The notes: a model not told the origin generated them from the sequence alone. DNA of 64,000 nt from Klebsiella michiganensis (GCF_002925905.1 NZ_PRDB01000001.1:124001-188000); one strand, 5' to 3'. Shown: positions 46,454 through 55,700, counted from the stretch's first letter. A program made the numbers and translations.

Positions 46454-46747
46454 ATGAAGAGAATGAGTTTTGCGCTTTCGCTGGCAGCCAGTCTGATGTT
46501 CTCCAGCGTGGCGACAGCTGCACCGCTCTCCGGGCTGAAGTTTGAACAGCAAAAGCAGCAGATAGTGAAGGATGTGAGGAAAAATTGCCCTGCCAGCAGC
46601 GCGCTGGATGATACGCAGTTTGCTAACCGCGTGCTGGAATCAGCGGAAAATAAGACCGCCGTACAAAGCGCGACGCGGGCGCTGGATAAAAACAACAGCG
46701 CCGCTTATCAGAAGGCCATTAGCGGCATTCAGTGCCCAACGCCCTAG
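46454..46747 (+). CDS. yicS: YicS, small exported protein
   Basis: A 97-aa protein with a clear signal peptide (MKRMSFALSLAASLMFSSVATA, cleavage near A23) and two cysteines (in RKNCPASS and IQCPTP) that could form a disulfide. Length and pattern equal E. coli YicS, whose function is undefined. AAGGATATCC precedes the ATG. It keeps its conserved neighbourhood, except that a LacI/PTS cluster is inserted after it. Confidence 0.88.
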   Translation: MKRMSFALSLAASLMFSSVATAAPLSGLKFEQQKQQIVKDVRKNCPASSALDDTQFANRVLESAENKTAVQSATRALDKNNSAAYQKAISGIQCPTP

Positions 46748-46770
46748 CACCGGGCGCGGAGGCGTCACCA

Positions 46771-47712
46771 TTAGCGGTTCGGAATGATCAAATCTCCGCG
46801 CAGCGGGCTGCTAGCGAGCATTTGCGTCTTCTCGGTCAGCCAGTTGACTATCTGGCTGGCCATCGCGTCCATGGAATATTCAATCGCCGGAATCGTCGGA
46901 ATACCGGGCAGCTGTAACGAGCCCGCCAGGCTGAACACCATGACTTTTTCCGGCACCGCGCGATTAAACGCCTGGAGCTGCGGCACCACCAGCTGCGCCT
47001 GCTGCTCGTTGGCAACCAATAACGCATTAAAATTCAGGGTGGTTGCGTTGTTCACCAGCTCCTGAACCGCCACGGACGGCGAATGGCTGTCGAGAAAAAC
47101 CAGGTTGCGATTGAACGGCAGAAAATTCTTTTCCAGCGCGTGCTTGTAGCCCAGCAGAACCTGGTCAGCAAAGCCGTTAGCCTGAGGATGAATCAGCGCG
47201 ATCTGCCGCCGCCCCTGGCTTATCAGATAGTTGCAGGCCGTTTCCGCCGCAAAGGCGTGGTCAAACTGAATGCTATTCGTTGCGTCGCTTTCCAGGCAGT
47301 CAATCAGCACTACGTCGGGCCGGTCGATATTGAGCGGAAACCGCGCGCCGATGATTAACACATTATCGCAGAGGCCGCAGGTCAACTCTTCCAGCGAATG
47401 GAGCACTCTGCCGCGGCTGTTGGCAAAACGCAGTAGCAGATGCATCTGGTGCTGGCTGAGCTGTTTTTCCAGCGCGTAGAGATAGCTGGTGGTTTGATTA
47501 ATGTTGTCCTGGGCGCAAATGACGCCGATGCAGCCGGTGGTCTGACTCAGCAAAGATTGCGCGATCATATTCGGCCGGTAGTTAAGCGCTTCCGCCGCCT
47601 GCAATACCGCCTGTCGGCTGGCTTCCTTTACGCCGCGCGAACCACTCAACACCCGAGAGACTGTGGCTTTAGATACCCCAGCTAACCGTGATACATCGTT
47701 GATTGTAGACAT
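46771..47712 (-). CDS. LacI-family repressor of the PTS/porin operon
   Basis: A 313-aa LacI/GalR protein. The HTH is STINDVSRLAGVSKATVSRVL (residues 2-22 region), the hinge ALNYRPNMIAQSLL, and the effector domain starts GCIGVICAQDN. The start is at MSTINDV (47712) with AGGGGA upstream; a longer frame of 20 codons has no SD. It is divergent from the PTS EIIB gene. GGAAACCGGTTTCC-type palindromes between them are its likely operators. Confidence 0.9.
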   Translation of the reverse strand: MSTINDVSRLAGVSKATVSRVLSGSRGVKEASRQAVLQAAEALNYRPNMIAQSLLSQTTGCIGVICAQDNINQTTSYLYALEKQLSQHQMHLLLRFANSRGRVLHSLEELTCGLCDNVLIIGARFPLNIDRPDVVLIDCLESDATNSIQFDHAFAAETACNYLISQGRRQIALIHPQANGFADQVLLGYKHALEKNFLPFNRNLVFLDSHSPSVAVQELVNNATTLNFNALLVANEQQAQLVVPQLQAFNRAVPEKVMVFSLAGSLQLPGIPTIPAIEYSMDAMASQIVNWLTEKTQMLASSPLRGDLIIPNR

Positions 47713-47811
47713 TATTTTCCCCTGACAGGGCCAGTCCGATCCCTGTAAATCCTTAAACCTGAATCGCTTCAATAATAACCAGCGGCAGTATATCCGTTTC
47801 CCTTTTTATTT

Positions 47812-47826
47812 GGAAACCGATTTTCC
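47812..47826. promoter_or_regulatory. LacI-type operator candidate 1
   Basis: GGAAACCGATTTTCC is a degenerate copy of the palindrome at 47938. It lies 100 bp upstream of the LacI gene start, with a further TTTCC...GGAAA pair next to it, suggesting autoregulation or looping with the second operator. Confidence 0.5.
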
Positions 47827-47862
47827 GTTTCATGGAAAATCGTAGCAAAAACCAGGAAAATT

Positions 47863-47919
47863 TGTGAGCCAAATCTAATTAACACGTCCTTTGACTGACA
47901 GATCTTGACGGTTATCACA
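47863..47919 (+). promoter_or_regulatory. CRP-like sites in the LacI-PTS divergent region
   Basis: TGTGA-N6-TCTAA at 47863-47878 (5/5 and 3/5) and CTTGA-N6-TCACA at 47904-47919 (3/5 and 5/5) are plausible cAMP-CRP sites between the two operators, as expected for a catabolic PTS operon. Confidence 0.45.
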
Positions 47920-47937
47920 GTTCTGTTTTTTATAAAT

Positions 47938-47951
47938 GGAAACCGGTTTCC
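47938..47951. promoter_or_regulatory. LacI-type operator candidate 2 (perfect palindrome)
   Basis: GGAAACCGGTTTCC is a perfect 14-bp palindrome with the central CG typical of LacI-family operators. It lies 56 bp before the PTS EIIB ATG, in position to block the promoter. Confidence 0.75.
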
Positions 47952-48006
47952 GTCTGATATCAAATCATCCACGCAATAACTTTTTACATTTTGAGGACGA
48001 TCGTCG

Positions 48007-48318
48007 ATGTACAAGATTATGCTGTGCTGCTCTGCCGGAATGTCCACCAGCCTGTTGGTCAGAAAGATGGTTGATGCCGCGAAGGAACGTAACCTGCCGG
48101 TGCAGATTGACGCCTACGGAGTTTCCGAATTTGACATGCAGTTTCCGCAATACCAGGTGGTGCTTCTTGGACCACAGGTGAAATACATGCTGAAAAACTT
48201 AGCTGAGAAAGCCGCTCCCCTGAATATTCCGGTCCAGCCGATTAACGCCATGGATTACGGAATGCAGCGGGGAGACAACGTCCTGGATTATGCCCTGTCG
48301 CTGATTGAAGCGCATTAA
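48007..48318 (+). CDS. PTS lactose/cellobiose-family EIIB
   Basis: A 103-aa phosphocarrier with the active cysteine C8 in LCCSAGMSTSLLVRKM (same motif as ChbB). It phosphorylates the sugar transported by the EIIC gene 11 nt downstream. It is the first gene of the EIIB-EIIC-EIIA-porin cluster divergent from the LacI gene. Confidence 0.92.
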   Translation: MYKIMLCCSAGMSTSLLVRKMVDAAKERNLPVQIDAYGVSEFDMQFPQYQVVLLGPQVKYMLKNLAEKAAPLNIPVQPINAMDYGMQRGDNVLDYALSLIEAH

Positions 48319-48329
48319 GAGGTGTGCAA

Positions 48330-49655
48330 ATGAGTTCTCTGTATCAGTCCATGATTGCCGCGATCGAGCAATCAATTACCCCGCTGGCAGGACGCCTTGG
48401 GCAGCAGAAATACGTTATCGCGATTCGCGATGGTTTCACTGCCGCATTGCCGTTTATGATCATCGGCTCATTCATGCTGGTATTTATCTTTCCGCCTTTT
48501 TCCCCGGATACCACTAACGGTTTCGCCCGCGGCTGGCTGGATTTCTCCCAGCAGTATCGCGAACAGCTGATGCTGCCGTTTAACCTCAGCATGGGCGTGA
48601 TGACGTTCTTTATTTCGGTGGGGATCGGCGCCAGCCTGGGACGCCAGTTCCAGCTCGACCCGGTGATGTCCGGTCTGCTGGCGTTTATGGCTTTCTTACT
48701 GGTTGCCGCGCCGTACGCCGATGGCAAAATCTCCACCCAGTACCTCTCTGGTCAGGGTATTTTTACCGCCTTGATCACCGCCATCTATTCCACTCGCGTT
48801 TACGCCTGGCTAAAGCAGAACAACATTACGATTCGCCTGCCGAAAGAAGTGCCGACCGGCGTTGCGCGTTCGTTTGAAATCCTTATCCCGGTGCTGGTGG
48901 TGATCGCGACCCTGCATCCGCTGAATCTGTTTATCGAAGCGCAGACCGGTATGATCCTGCCGCAGGCGATTATGCATCTGCTGGAGCCTCTGGTTTCCGC
49001 CTCTGACTCCCTGCCGGCGATCCTGCTTTCCGTCCTGATGTGCCAGATCTTCTGGTTCGCCGGGATCCACGGCTCGCTGATCGTGACCGGCATTATGAAC
49101 CCCTTCTGGATGGCCAACCTGTCGGCGAACCAGGCAGCGCTGGCGGCCGGTGCGGCTCTGCCGCATGTCTATCTGCAGGGTTTCTGGGACCACTACCTGC
49201 TGATTGGCGGCGTCGGCTCCACGCTTCCGCTGGCGTTCCTGCTGCTGCGTAGCCGCGTCACCCACCTGCGCACCATTGGCAAAATGGGTATCGTACCGAG
49301 CTTCTTTAATATCAATGAACCGATTCTGTTCGGCGCGCCGATTATCATGAACCCGATGATGTTTATCCCGTTCGTCTTTGTGCCGATGATTAACGCCGTT
49401 CTGGCTTACGGGGCGACGCGCCTCGGCTGGCTCAGCCAGGTCGTTTCGCTGACGCCGTGGACGACGCCGGCGCCTATCGGCGCATCATGGGCTGCAAACT
49501 GGACGCTAAGCCCGGTGGTGATGTGTTTAATTTGCATGGTGATGTCGGCGGTAATCTACCTGCCCTTCCTGCGCGCCTATGAACGCTCGTTAATGAAAAC
49601 TGAAGTTGAAAAAGCAAAAGCCGCAGTGCCGGTTGCCGAAACGGTCAGCCAATAA
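48330..49655 (+). CDS. PTS cellobiose-family EIIC permease
   Basis: A 441-aa inner-membrane permease with about ten hydrophobic segments. Family motifs are SMIAAIEQSITPLAGRLGQQ, FFNINEPILFGAPIIMNP (the NEP substrate site) and IFWFAGIHGSLIV. The start at 48330 is preferred (AGAGGTG 6-7 nt upstream; a GTG two codons earlier overlaps the SD). The substrate is probably a beta-linked disaccharide or aryl-glucoside. No phospho-beta-glucosidase gene adjoins it, so the imported phospho-sugar must be cleaved by an enzyme encoded elsewhere. Confidence 0.9.
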   Translation: MSSLYQSMIAAIEQSITPLAGRLGQQKYVIAIRDGFTAALPFMIIGSFMLVFIFPPFSPDTTNGFARGWLDFSQQYREQLMLPFNLSMGVMTFFISVGIGASLGRQFQLDPVMSGLLAFMAFLLVAAPYADGKISTQYLSGQGIFTALITAIYSTRVYAWLKQNNITIRLPKEVPTGVARSFEILIPVLVVIATLHPLNLFIEAQTGMILPQAIMHLLEPLVSASDSLPAILLSVLMCQIFWFAGIHGSLIVTGIMNPFWMANLSANQAALAAGAALPHVYLQGFWDHYLLIGGVGSTLPLAFLLLRSRVTHLRTIGKMGIVPSFFNINEPILFGAPIIMNPMMFIPFVFVPMINAVLAYGATRLGWLSQVVSLTPWTTPAPIGASWAANWTLSPVVMCLICMVMSAVIYLPFLRAYERSLMKTEVEKAKAAVPVAETVSQ

Positions 49656-49695
49656 TTAATCTCTATATTTAATATTATATTTAAAATGACGGCAT

Positions 49696-49731
49696 AAATA
49701 ATGTGGAAAAGGGACTTTCACTGCATTATTT
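49696..49731 (+). other. Intercistronic stem-loop between EIIC and EIIA
   Basis: AAATAATG and CATTATTT form an 8-bp stem around a 20-nt loop that itself contains GTGGAAA/TTTCAC pairing. It lies in the 108-nt gap and could stabilise upstream mRNA or lower EIIA expression. Confidence 0.5.
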
Positions 49732-49763
49732 AAAGAATAAAGTTAATGACCTCAGGATCTATC

Positions 49764-50066
49764 ATGATTGAATTAGAAGATGCGGTAATGGAAATTATCG
49801 TTAATGCGGGCCAGTCACGCTCATTATGTTTTGAAGCGCTCCATTGCGCCCGCAACGGTAATATAGATGAAGCGCGCTTGCTTCTGAATGAAGCCGATGG
49901 CTACGCCCGCCGGGCGCACCAGATGCAGACCCGGCTTATCGAGCAGGACGCTGGCGAAGCGCGCCAGCCGATGACGTTAATTATGGTCCATGCTCAGGAT
50001 CACTTAATGAATTCACTGCTCGCCCGTGAATTTTCGGAAGAGTTAATTCATTTATACCAGCGTTAA
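49764..50066 (+). CDS. PTS lactose/cellobiose-family EIIA
   Basis: A 100-aa all-helical EIIA. The phosphorylated histidine is H76 in IMVHAQDHLMNSLL, the diagnostic PTS_IIA lac signature, with the metal-binding D79 nearby. The MIELED start at 49764 has AGGA 6 nt upstream and is preferred over the ATG at 49746. It supplies EIIB with phosphate from HPr. Confidence 0.92.
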   Translation: MIELEDAVMEIIVNAGQSRSLCFEALHCARNGNIDEARLLLNEADGYARRAHQMQTRLIEQDAGEARQPMTLIMVHAQDHLMNSLLAREFSEELIHLYQR

Positions 50067-50143
50067 TTTATATCAATATTTAGCAACTGTACCCGAACTA
50101 AATATACCAGCTTATCCTGGCGGGATAGCTATTATCTAAATAT

Positions 50144-50272
50144 ATCCGTCATATTTCAAGCTGCATGTACGTTGGCTGCGCTCGCTTACCCGAATCACTT
50201 ACCAAAGTAAGCTCATCGGGATTCACTCCCTTGCCGCCTTCCTGCAACTCGAACTATTTAGGATATATATAA
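50144..50272. repeat. ERIC element upstream of the porin gene
   Basis: A ~129-bp imperfect palindrome with outer arms ATATTTCAAGCTGCA/TGCAACTCGAACTATTTAGGATATAT and the core TTACCCGAATCACTTACCAAAGTAAGCTCATCGGGATTCACTC. It is similar to the copy at 29218 but more diverged. It lies between the EIIA and porin genes and becomes part of their transcript. Confidence 0.85.
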
Positions 50273-50290
50273 TTTATTAAAAGCGAGATA

Positions 50291-51673
50291 ATGATGAAAA
50301 CTGTAAAAATGCTGCCATTAACCATGGCGGTCGTCGCCGCGCTGTGCCCAATTTCCGTATTCGCACAAGAATTTACTCAAGAACAGATCGACGCCATTGT
50401 GGCGAAAGCCGTCGATAAAGCCCTGGCCGAACGCCAGGCGAAAATCGACGCCGCGGCTGATAAAAAAGTGGATGTTATCACCAACCCGCAGACCACCGCG
50501 GCCACGCCGGATATGGCGATCCCCTTCGGCCTGAAGTTCAGCGGCTACGCCCGCTACGGCGCGCAGTTCCAGACCGGCGATCAGAAGTTTGTCGGCGTGG
50601 ATGGCTCCTATAACGGCGCTTCGGCGATCGGCCGTTTAGGCAACGAAGGCAACGGCGGCGAATTCCAGATAACCAAAGCCTTCAAGAGCAGTAAAGGCGC
50701 TATCTGGGATATCAACGTCATGTTTGACCACTGGAGCGATGAAGTTAACCTGAAAAAAGCCTACGTCGGCGTCACCAACGTGCTGGAGTCTAACCCCAAC
50801 GCCTATATCTGGGCCGGCCGCGACTTCCATCAGCGCCCGCAACAGGGGATCAACGACTACTTCTGGATGAACCACGACGGCCAGGGCGCCGGGGTGAAGA
50901 ACTTTGATATCGGCGGCGTGCAGTTTGACGTGGCGGGAGTGTCGCAGGTGGAGTCCTGTAGCCCGGAAGTGATGGCCGATGAGGCCAACCCGTCGCGCAT
51001 CACCTGTACCGGCGGCTCCGGTACCGGCGATAACGGCCACTACGCCCTGACCACCAAAACCCACAACATCAAGGCCGGGCCGATCGACGTTGAGGTGTAC
51101 GCCAACTACGGTTTCGATTCGAAAGCGGTGGACAGCGACGAACGTCTCGACGCCTGGCAGGGCGGGCTGGTGCTGAGCCACACCAACGACAGCGGCGTCA
51201 ATAAAGTGATCCTGCGCTACTCCGATAACTCGGATAACAGCGTCTACAACAAAACCGATGACCTGACCGCGATTTACGCCAGCTTTGAAGGGCTGCATAA
51301 ATTTACCCGGCAGGCGCAGATCGAATATCTGCTGGCCTTCCACGACTATGACAACGGCAAGGACAACACCGATAACCGTAAAAACTACGGCGCCATTGTC
51401 CGTCCGATGTACTTCTGGAACGATGTGCACTCCACCTGGCTGGAAGCGGGCTACCAGCGCGTCGATTACGACCAGGGCGGCGATAACCACGGCTGGAAGC
51501 TGACGCTGTCGCAGAACATCGCCATCGGTATGGGGCCGGAGTTCCGCCCGATGCTGCGCTTCTACGTGACCGGCGGCCAGGTGGATAACAAGCGCACCGC
51601 GAAGGTTAACGGCACCAAAGACGAGCAGCTGGATTCGCTGAACGTCGGCGGCATGTTTGAGGCGTGGTTCTAA
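50291..51673 (+). CDS. LamB/ScrY-type carbohydrate porin
   Basis: A 460-aa outer-membrane sugar-specific porin. The signal peptide ends SVFA-QE (about residue 26). A ~45-residue N-terminal periplasmic coiled-coil-like stretch (FTQEQIDAIVAKAVDKALAE) follows, as in ScrY/BglH, then the LamB barrel (FSGYARYGAQFQTGDQ...RLGNEGNGGEFQ...WAGRDFHQR), ending in a C-terminal Phe. One cysteine pair (VESCSPE/RITCTGG) lies in an external loop. It probably brings the PTS substrate across the outer membrane; an ERIC separates it from the EIIA gene. Confidence 0.9.
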   Translation: MMKTVKMLPLTMAVVAALCPISVFAQEFTQEQIDAIVAKAVDKALAERQAKIDAAADKKVDVITNPQTTAATPDMAIPFGLKFSGYARYGAQFQTGDQKFVGVDGSYNGASAIGRLGNEGNGGEFQITKAFKSSKGAIWDINVMFDHWSDEVNLKKAYVGVTNVLESNPNAYIWAGRDFHQRPQQGINDYFWMNHDGQGAGVKNFDIGGVQFDVAGVSQVESCSPEVMADEANPSRITCTGGSGTGDNGHYALTTKTHNIKAGPIDVEVYANYGFDSKAVDSDERLDAWQGGLVLSHTNDSGVNKVILRYSDNSDNSVYNKTDDLTAIYASFEGLHKFTRQAQIEYLLAFHDYDNGKDNTDNRKNYGAIVRPMYFWNDVHSTWLEAGYQRVDYDQGGDNHGWKLTLSQNIAIGMGPEFRPMLRFYVTGGQVDNKRTAKVNGTKDEQLDSLNVGGMFEAWF

Positions 51674-51699
51674 GAGAGTGAAATCGCCCAGGGTCGCGG

Positions 51700-51834
51700 T
51701 GCCAGAGCCCGATCCGGGCTACCGCACTGTAGCCCGGCTAAGCGCAGCGCGAGCCGGGAAGAAGCCGCATCGATATATTCATCCCGGCGCATTCCCCGGG
51801 TTGCGGCGTAACGCCTTACCCGGGCTACCGCTGG
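51700..51834. repeat. REP/BIME element between porin and phnV
   Basis: REP units TGTAGCCCGGCTAAGCGCAG...GAGCCGGGAAG and CCCCGGGTTGCGGCGTAACGCC...CCCGGGCTAC lie in inverse orientations at the convergent junction of the porin and phn operons. Confidence 0.85.
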
Positions 51835-51863
51835 CTTAGGTGATTTGCAAAAGTAACCGGAGA

Positions 51864-52661
51864 TTACCTCTGGCTCATCCGGCGAGCGATGCGTTCAAGC
51901 TTAATCATCAGCAGCAACGTGACGCCCACCAGCACGATGGTCAGCGCCGAACCATCGGCAATATTGCCGCGATCGGTCAGGCTGAAAATCGTCACCGGCA
52001 GCGTTGTCCAGCCCGGCGGGTAGATCATCACCGTCGCGCCCAGCTCCCCCATCGACAGCGACAGGCTTAACGCCAGTGCCGAAATCATCCACGGCGTCAT
52101 CAGCGGCAGCGTGACGTGGCGCAGACGATACCACGGCGATGCCCCGAGGCTGGAGGCGACGTTTTCAATATCAGCGGAAATCCGCGCCAGACCGGTGGAA
52201 ACGTTGCTGAAGGTAAACGCGGAAATCAGCACGAAGTGCGCCGCCAGAACGATCCAAAAGGTGCCGTTCATCTGCAGCGGTCCCTGGCTGAAGGCCACCA
52301 GAATGCCAAGACCCACAGAAACGGATGGGATGGCGCTTGGCAGATAGAACATCAGCCCAAGGTATTTTTGCAGCTTCGCACCGTACTGCCGCAGGGACAG
52401 CGCAGCCCACATGCCGCACAGCAGAGCGAACAGGCTGGCGCAAAACCCGACCATCAGGCTGGAAAAGAGCGCATCCCACGCGGCGCCGCGAAACGCGTTA
52501 ACAAAGTGTCCGAGGGTGAAGCCGGACGGCAGCAGGCCGTTCCACTGCTGGCTCAGGCTGGACATCAAAATCACCGCCAGCGGCAGGAAGAAAAACCCGG
52601 CAAACAGCGTCACCGCCAGCGCTCCCGCCGCCGTACGGCCTTTACGCGACCAAATCAACAT
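51864..52661 (-). CDS. phnV: PhnV, 2-aminoethylphosphonate ABC permease
   Basis: A 265-aa inner-membrane permease subunit with six hydrophobic segments and the EAA-type loop near the C-terminal half (VASSLGASPWYRLRHVTLPLM). It is the last gene of the minus-strand order phnR-S-T-U-V, as in Salmonella, and starts 2 nt after the phnU stop. With PhnU it forms the channel for 2-aminoethylphosphonate. Confidence 0.88.
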   Translation of the reverse strand: MLIWSRKGRTAAGALAVTLFAGFFFLPLAVILMSSLSQQWNGLLPSGFTLGHFVNAFRGAAWDALFSSLMVGFCASLFALLCGMWAALSLRQYGAKLQKYLGLMFYLPSAIPSVSVGLGILVAFSQGPLQMNGTFWIVLAAHFVLISAFTFSNVSTGLARISADIENVASSLGASPWYRLRHVTLPLMTPWMISALALSLSLSMGELGATVMIYPPGWTTLPVTIFSLTDRGNIADGSALTIVLVGVTLLLMIKLERIARRMSQR

Positions 52662-52663
52662 CG

Positions 52664-53524
52664 TTAGCTCCTCACGCCGGTACGCGCGGCGGCCAGCCGA
52701 TAGAGCATAAACAGCCCCAGCGACAGCAGAATATTAATCAGCGCAATCATGCAGGCGACGCTGTAGTCCGACTCGAGAATAGCCTTGCTGTAGACCATCA
52801 TCGGTAGAGTATTTACCCCTTTGGCGCCGATAAACAGCACGATGCCGAACTCGTTGGTGGTCAACAGCAGACACAGGCTGCCGCCCGCCATTAGCGCCGG
52901 CAGCACCGCCGGAAAAATCACCTGGCCGATGACCCGCAGCGGATGCGCGCCGAGGATGCTCGCCGCTTCAAGCTGGCTTTTATCAATCTGCCGCAGCCCG
53001 GCCATCAGCGGGCGCATCACCAGAGGGGTGAAGACGGTCATTTCCGCCAGTATGACCCCCTGAATCGAATAGAGAAAATCCACCGGCGGCAGTTCAAAAG
53101 CAAATAGCGACATCAGCGTCCCGTTCAGCAGACCGGCGGAGCCGTAAATAAAGGTGAAAGCCAGGGTGATGAGAAAGGTCGGCAGCGCAATAAAGGTATC
53201 AATTATCCGGCTAATCAGCTGGCTACCGGGAAACGGGATAAACACCAGAATCAGCGCCAGCACGCTGCCGAGCAGCAGGCAGCCTGATGTCGCGATAACC
53301 GCGATTTGCAAGGTATTGAGCAATGCGCTGAGAAAGCGCCGGGACTCCACCACCTGCCAGAAGGTTTCAAGGCCCAGGTGGCCCTCGGTATCGCGCAGCG
53401 CCTGTTCGCCGATGAGCAGCAGCGGGTAGAAAAACAGGGTCGCCAGCACCAGCAGCGGCGGCAGCAGCCACAGTAAGGGCCGCAGATGAACAGAGCGGCG
53501 CGGGAGCGTTAAGATCTGCGACAT
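52664..53524 (-). CDS. phnU: PhnU, 2-aminoethylphosphonate ABC permease
   Basis: A 286-aa permease with six transmembrane segments and an EAA loop (LEAASILGAHPLRVIGQVIFP, consensus EAA---G). It shares its first base with the last base of phnT, indicating coupled translation. It is the partner of PhnV in the phosphonate importer. Confidence 0.88.
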   Translation of the reverse strand: MSQILTLPRRSVHLRPLLWLLPPLLVLATLFFYPLLLIGEQALRDTEGHLGLETFWQVVESRRFLSALLNTLQIAVIATSGCLLLGSVLALILVFIPFPGSQLISRIIDTFIALPTFLITLAFTFIYGSAGLLNGTLMSLFAFELPPVDFLYSIQGVILAEMTVFTPLVMRPLMAGLRQIDKSQLEAASILGAHPLRVIGQVIFPAVLPALMAGGSLCLLLTTNEFGIVLFIGAKGVNTLPMMVYSKAILESDYSVACMIALINILLSLGLFMLYRLAAARTGVRS

Positions 53525-54639
53525 TATGACACCTCAATCAGGACCGCATCGTTGGGTTCAAAATAGAGCGCCAGCCTGTCGCCCGCACGCGGCAGCGGAT
53601 TCACGTGGGTCATCACGATACGCACCGCCTCCCCCGCCACGTCGCATAGCAGATGGGTCAAATCGCCCTGCCAGTGCACGGAGGTCAGGATGGCGTTCAG
53701 CCGGTTGCTGGTGGCCGATCGCGGCTCGAGACTCATATGCTGCGGGCGAATACACAGCAGCTTATTGTTGCCATGCTGGCCGCCGCGGCTGAACGCGGCG
53801 ATCAATCCGCCGCCGCAGCTGACGCTGACCAGGCCAGGTCCCGCGGTATCTGTCAGCGCTGTCGCCTGCAGGATATTGGCACGCCCGAGAAACTCAGCGC
53901 TAAAACGATTAGGCGGATAGTGGTAAAGCTGATGGGTTTCGCCGTGGGCAATGAGCGAGCCGTCTTTCATGATGCCAATCTTGTCCGCCAGGGTCAGGGC
54001 TTCTGTCTGATCGTGGGTGACGTAGAGAATGGTCAGCTCCGGCAGTTCGCGGTGCAGACGGGCAATTTCCTCCACCATGTTGTGACGGATTTGCGCATCC
54101 AGCGCCGAGAGCGGCTCATCAAGCAGCAATACCCGCGGACGCACGGCGATGGCGCGGGCAATTGCGACGCGCTGCTGCTGGCCGCCGGAAAGCTGGTGCG
54201 GATAGCGGCTGGCGTAATCCGCCATGCCGACGATTTTCAGGGCTTCCTGAACCCGTTCAGCGATCTGCGCTTTGGGCTGCTTCTGCGCCCGCAGGCCGAA
54301 GGCGACGTTATCTTCTACCTTCATGTGCGGAAACAGGGCGTAGTTTTGAACCACCATACCAAGGCCGCGTTGATACGGCGGCAGGTGGGTGATATCCGTG
54401 TCGCCAAGCAAAATTCGACCACCGGCAGGCTGCACAAAACCGGCTATCGCCCGCAGCACCGTGGTTTTCCCGGAGCCCGAAGGGCCAATCAGCGCCAGCA
54501 CCTCTCCGGGTTCAATGGTTAATGTCAGCGGCTTCAGCACCACGTTGCCGTGATAAGAAACGCGCAGCGCGTCGAGAGTAATTCCGGACGTCCCCGCCAG
54601 CGACGGGGTGGGGGCAACGGTCGTTTTCATTAACATCAC
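53524..54639 (-). CDS. phnT: PhnT, 2-aminoethylphosphonate ABC ATPase
   Basis: A 371-aa ATPase with Walker [10 protein letters not shown] (about residues 52-60), Q-loop, signature [14 protein letters not shown] (about 150), Walker [13 protein letters not shown], and a C-terminal TOBE-like domain of the spermidine/putrescine-iron transporter type. An ATG three codons into the frame is an alternative start. It begins 2 nt after phnS ends and energises PhnUV. Confidence 0.9.
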   Translation of the reverse strand: MMLMKTTVAPTPSLAGTSGITLDALRVSYHGNVVLKPLTLTIEPGEVLALIGPSGSGKTTVLRAIAGFVQPAGGRILLGDTDITHLPPYQRGLGMVVQNYALFPHMKVEDNVAFGLRAQKQPKAQIAERVQEALKIVGMADYASRYPHQLSGGQQQRVAIARAIAVRPRVLLLDEPLSALDAQIRHNMVEEIARLHRELPELTILYVTHDQTEALTLADKIGIMKDGSLIAHGETHQLYHYPPNRFSAEFLGRANILQATALTDTAGPGLVSVSCGGGLIAAFSRGGQHGNNKLLCIRPQHMSLEPRSATSNRLNAILTSVHWQGDLTHLLCDVAGEAVRIVMTHVNPLPRAGDRLALYFEPNDAVLIEVS

Positions 54640-54641
54640 GC

Positions 54642-55655
54642 TTACTCGCTGTCCGTCACTTTATGCCAGCGGGCAATATCCGCCGACAGCGAAACCGCAA
54701 CGTCGTCCCAGTTGGGTTCCCAGCTTTTCACGCCGTCAAGCGCCGCTTTCGCCGCTTTAAAGTTAGCGTCTTCCGGCATCACGTCGCTGCGCACCGGCAG
54801 GCCCCAGGAGAGCGCGCTGACGCTGGACTGAGCGGACTTATCGAGCAGGAAGTTAATCAGCTTTTTACCGTTTTCGCCGTTCGGACCGTTCTGCACCAGG
54901 CCGATGGTATAGGGCAGCGCCAGCGCGCTGCGTTCGCCTTGCGCGTCCGCTGGCCAGAAGATTTGCACATTCGGATTACGCGCCATCTGCGACAGGTTCA
55001 TTTGCAGATCGCCGTTAGCGATGTACAGCTCGCCTTTATTGACCAGCGCGGTCAACTTACCGGTGGAAGCAGACGGACCAACGTTATTGGCCTGGAGCTT
55101 ACCGAGATAATCGAACCCCGCCTCTTTGCTCCCCATGCTGTGAAACGCCTGTAGCATGACCGCCGTACCGTCACCCGCCTGCCCCGGCGTCGAGTACTGC
55201 AGTTTGTTCCTGAAGCGGCTATCGAGCAACTCCTGCCAGCTGGCCGGTGCGGTTTTCAGCAGCTTACTGTTATAGATAAAGGTCAGATAGTTATTCACCA
55301 GCGGCGAGTAGCGGTCGTGTACGCCCGGGATCCGGGCGCTGTCCTGCGGCTGAAATTCGGCCAACAGCTGTTCTTTCGCGGCACGCTGGATAAACGGCGG
55401 CACCGTCACCAGCACATCGGCCTGAGGGTTGGTGCGCTCTTTTGCCAGGCGTTCAACAATCGCCCCGGAACCGCCTTCCACGTACTGCACCTTGATGCCC
55501 GTTGCTTTGGTGAAAGCGGCGAACTGGTGCTGGTACCAGCTGTTATCACCATCGTGCAGGCCGTCAGCGGAGTAAACCGTGACGATGCCATCTGCCCAGA
55601 CCGGAGAGCTGGTCAGCGCGAACAGGGACAGCAGGGCAAGTCGGGAGAGTTTCAT
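54642..55655 (-). CDS. phnS: PhnS, 2-aminoethylphosphonate periplasmic binding protein
   Basis: A 337-aa periplasmic solute-binding protein with a signal peptide ([21 protein letters not shown], cleavage near A21) and a mature domain of the Fe3+/thiamine-type binding fold ([18 protein letters not shown], then [16 protein letters not shown]). It delivers 2-aminoethylphosphonate to PhnUV. A PhnR-type operator lies 30 bp before its start. Confidence 0.88.
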   Translation of the reverse strand: MKLSRLALLSLFALTSSPVWADGIVTVYSADGLHDGDNSWYQHQFAAFTKATGIKVQYVEGGSGAIVERLAKERTNPQADVLVTVPPFIQRAAKEQLLAEFQPQDSARIPGVHDRYSPLVNNYLTFIYNSKLLKTAPASWQELLDSRFRNKLQYSTPGQAGDGTAVMLQAFHSMGSKEAGFDYLGKLQANNVGPSASTGKLTALVNKGELYIANGDLQMNLSQMARNPNVQIFWPADAQGERSALALPYTIGLVQNGPNGENGKKLINFLLDKSAQSSVSALSWGLPVRSDVMPEDANFKAAKAALDGVKSWEPNWDDVAVSLSADIARWHKVTDSE

Positions 55656-55684
55656 CGTATATGCCTCATCGGGTAGTTAGTCGT

Positions 55685-55700
55685 TCTGGTGTAGACCAGA
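55685..55700. promoter_or_regulatory. PhnR operator at the phnS promoter
   Basis: TCTGGTGTAGACCAGA: 6-bp arms TCTGGT/ACCAGA spaced 4. It is 13 of 16 identical or equivalent to the copy before phnW, and these two are the only close matches noticed. A GntR/HutC-type dimer site is expected to have this form. Confidence 0.75.

Noticed and set aside
53653-54522. Plus-strand open frame of 289 codons antisense to phnT
   Set aside because: The minus strand has a complete ABC ATPase with all motifs; the plus frame is a codon-bias shadow.
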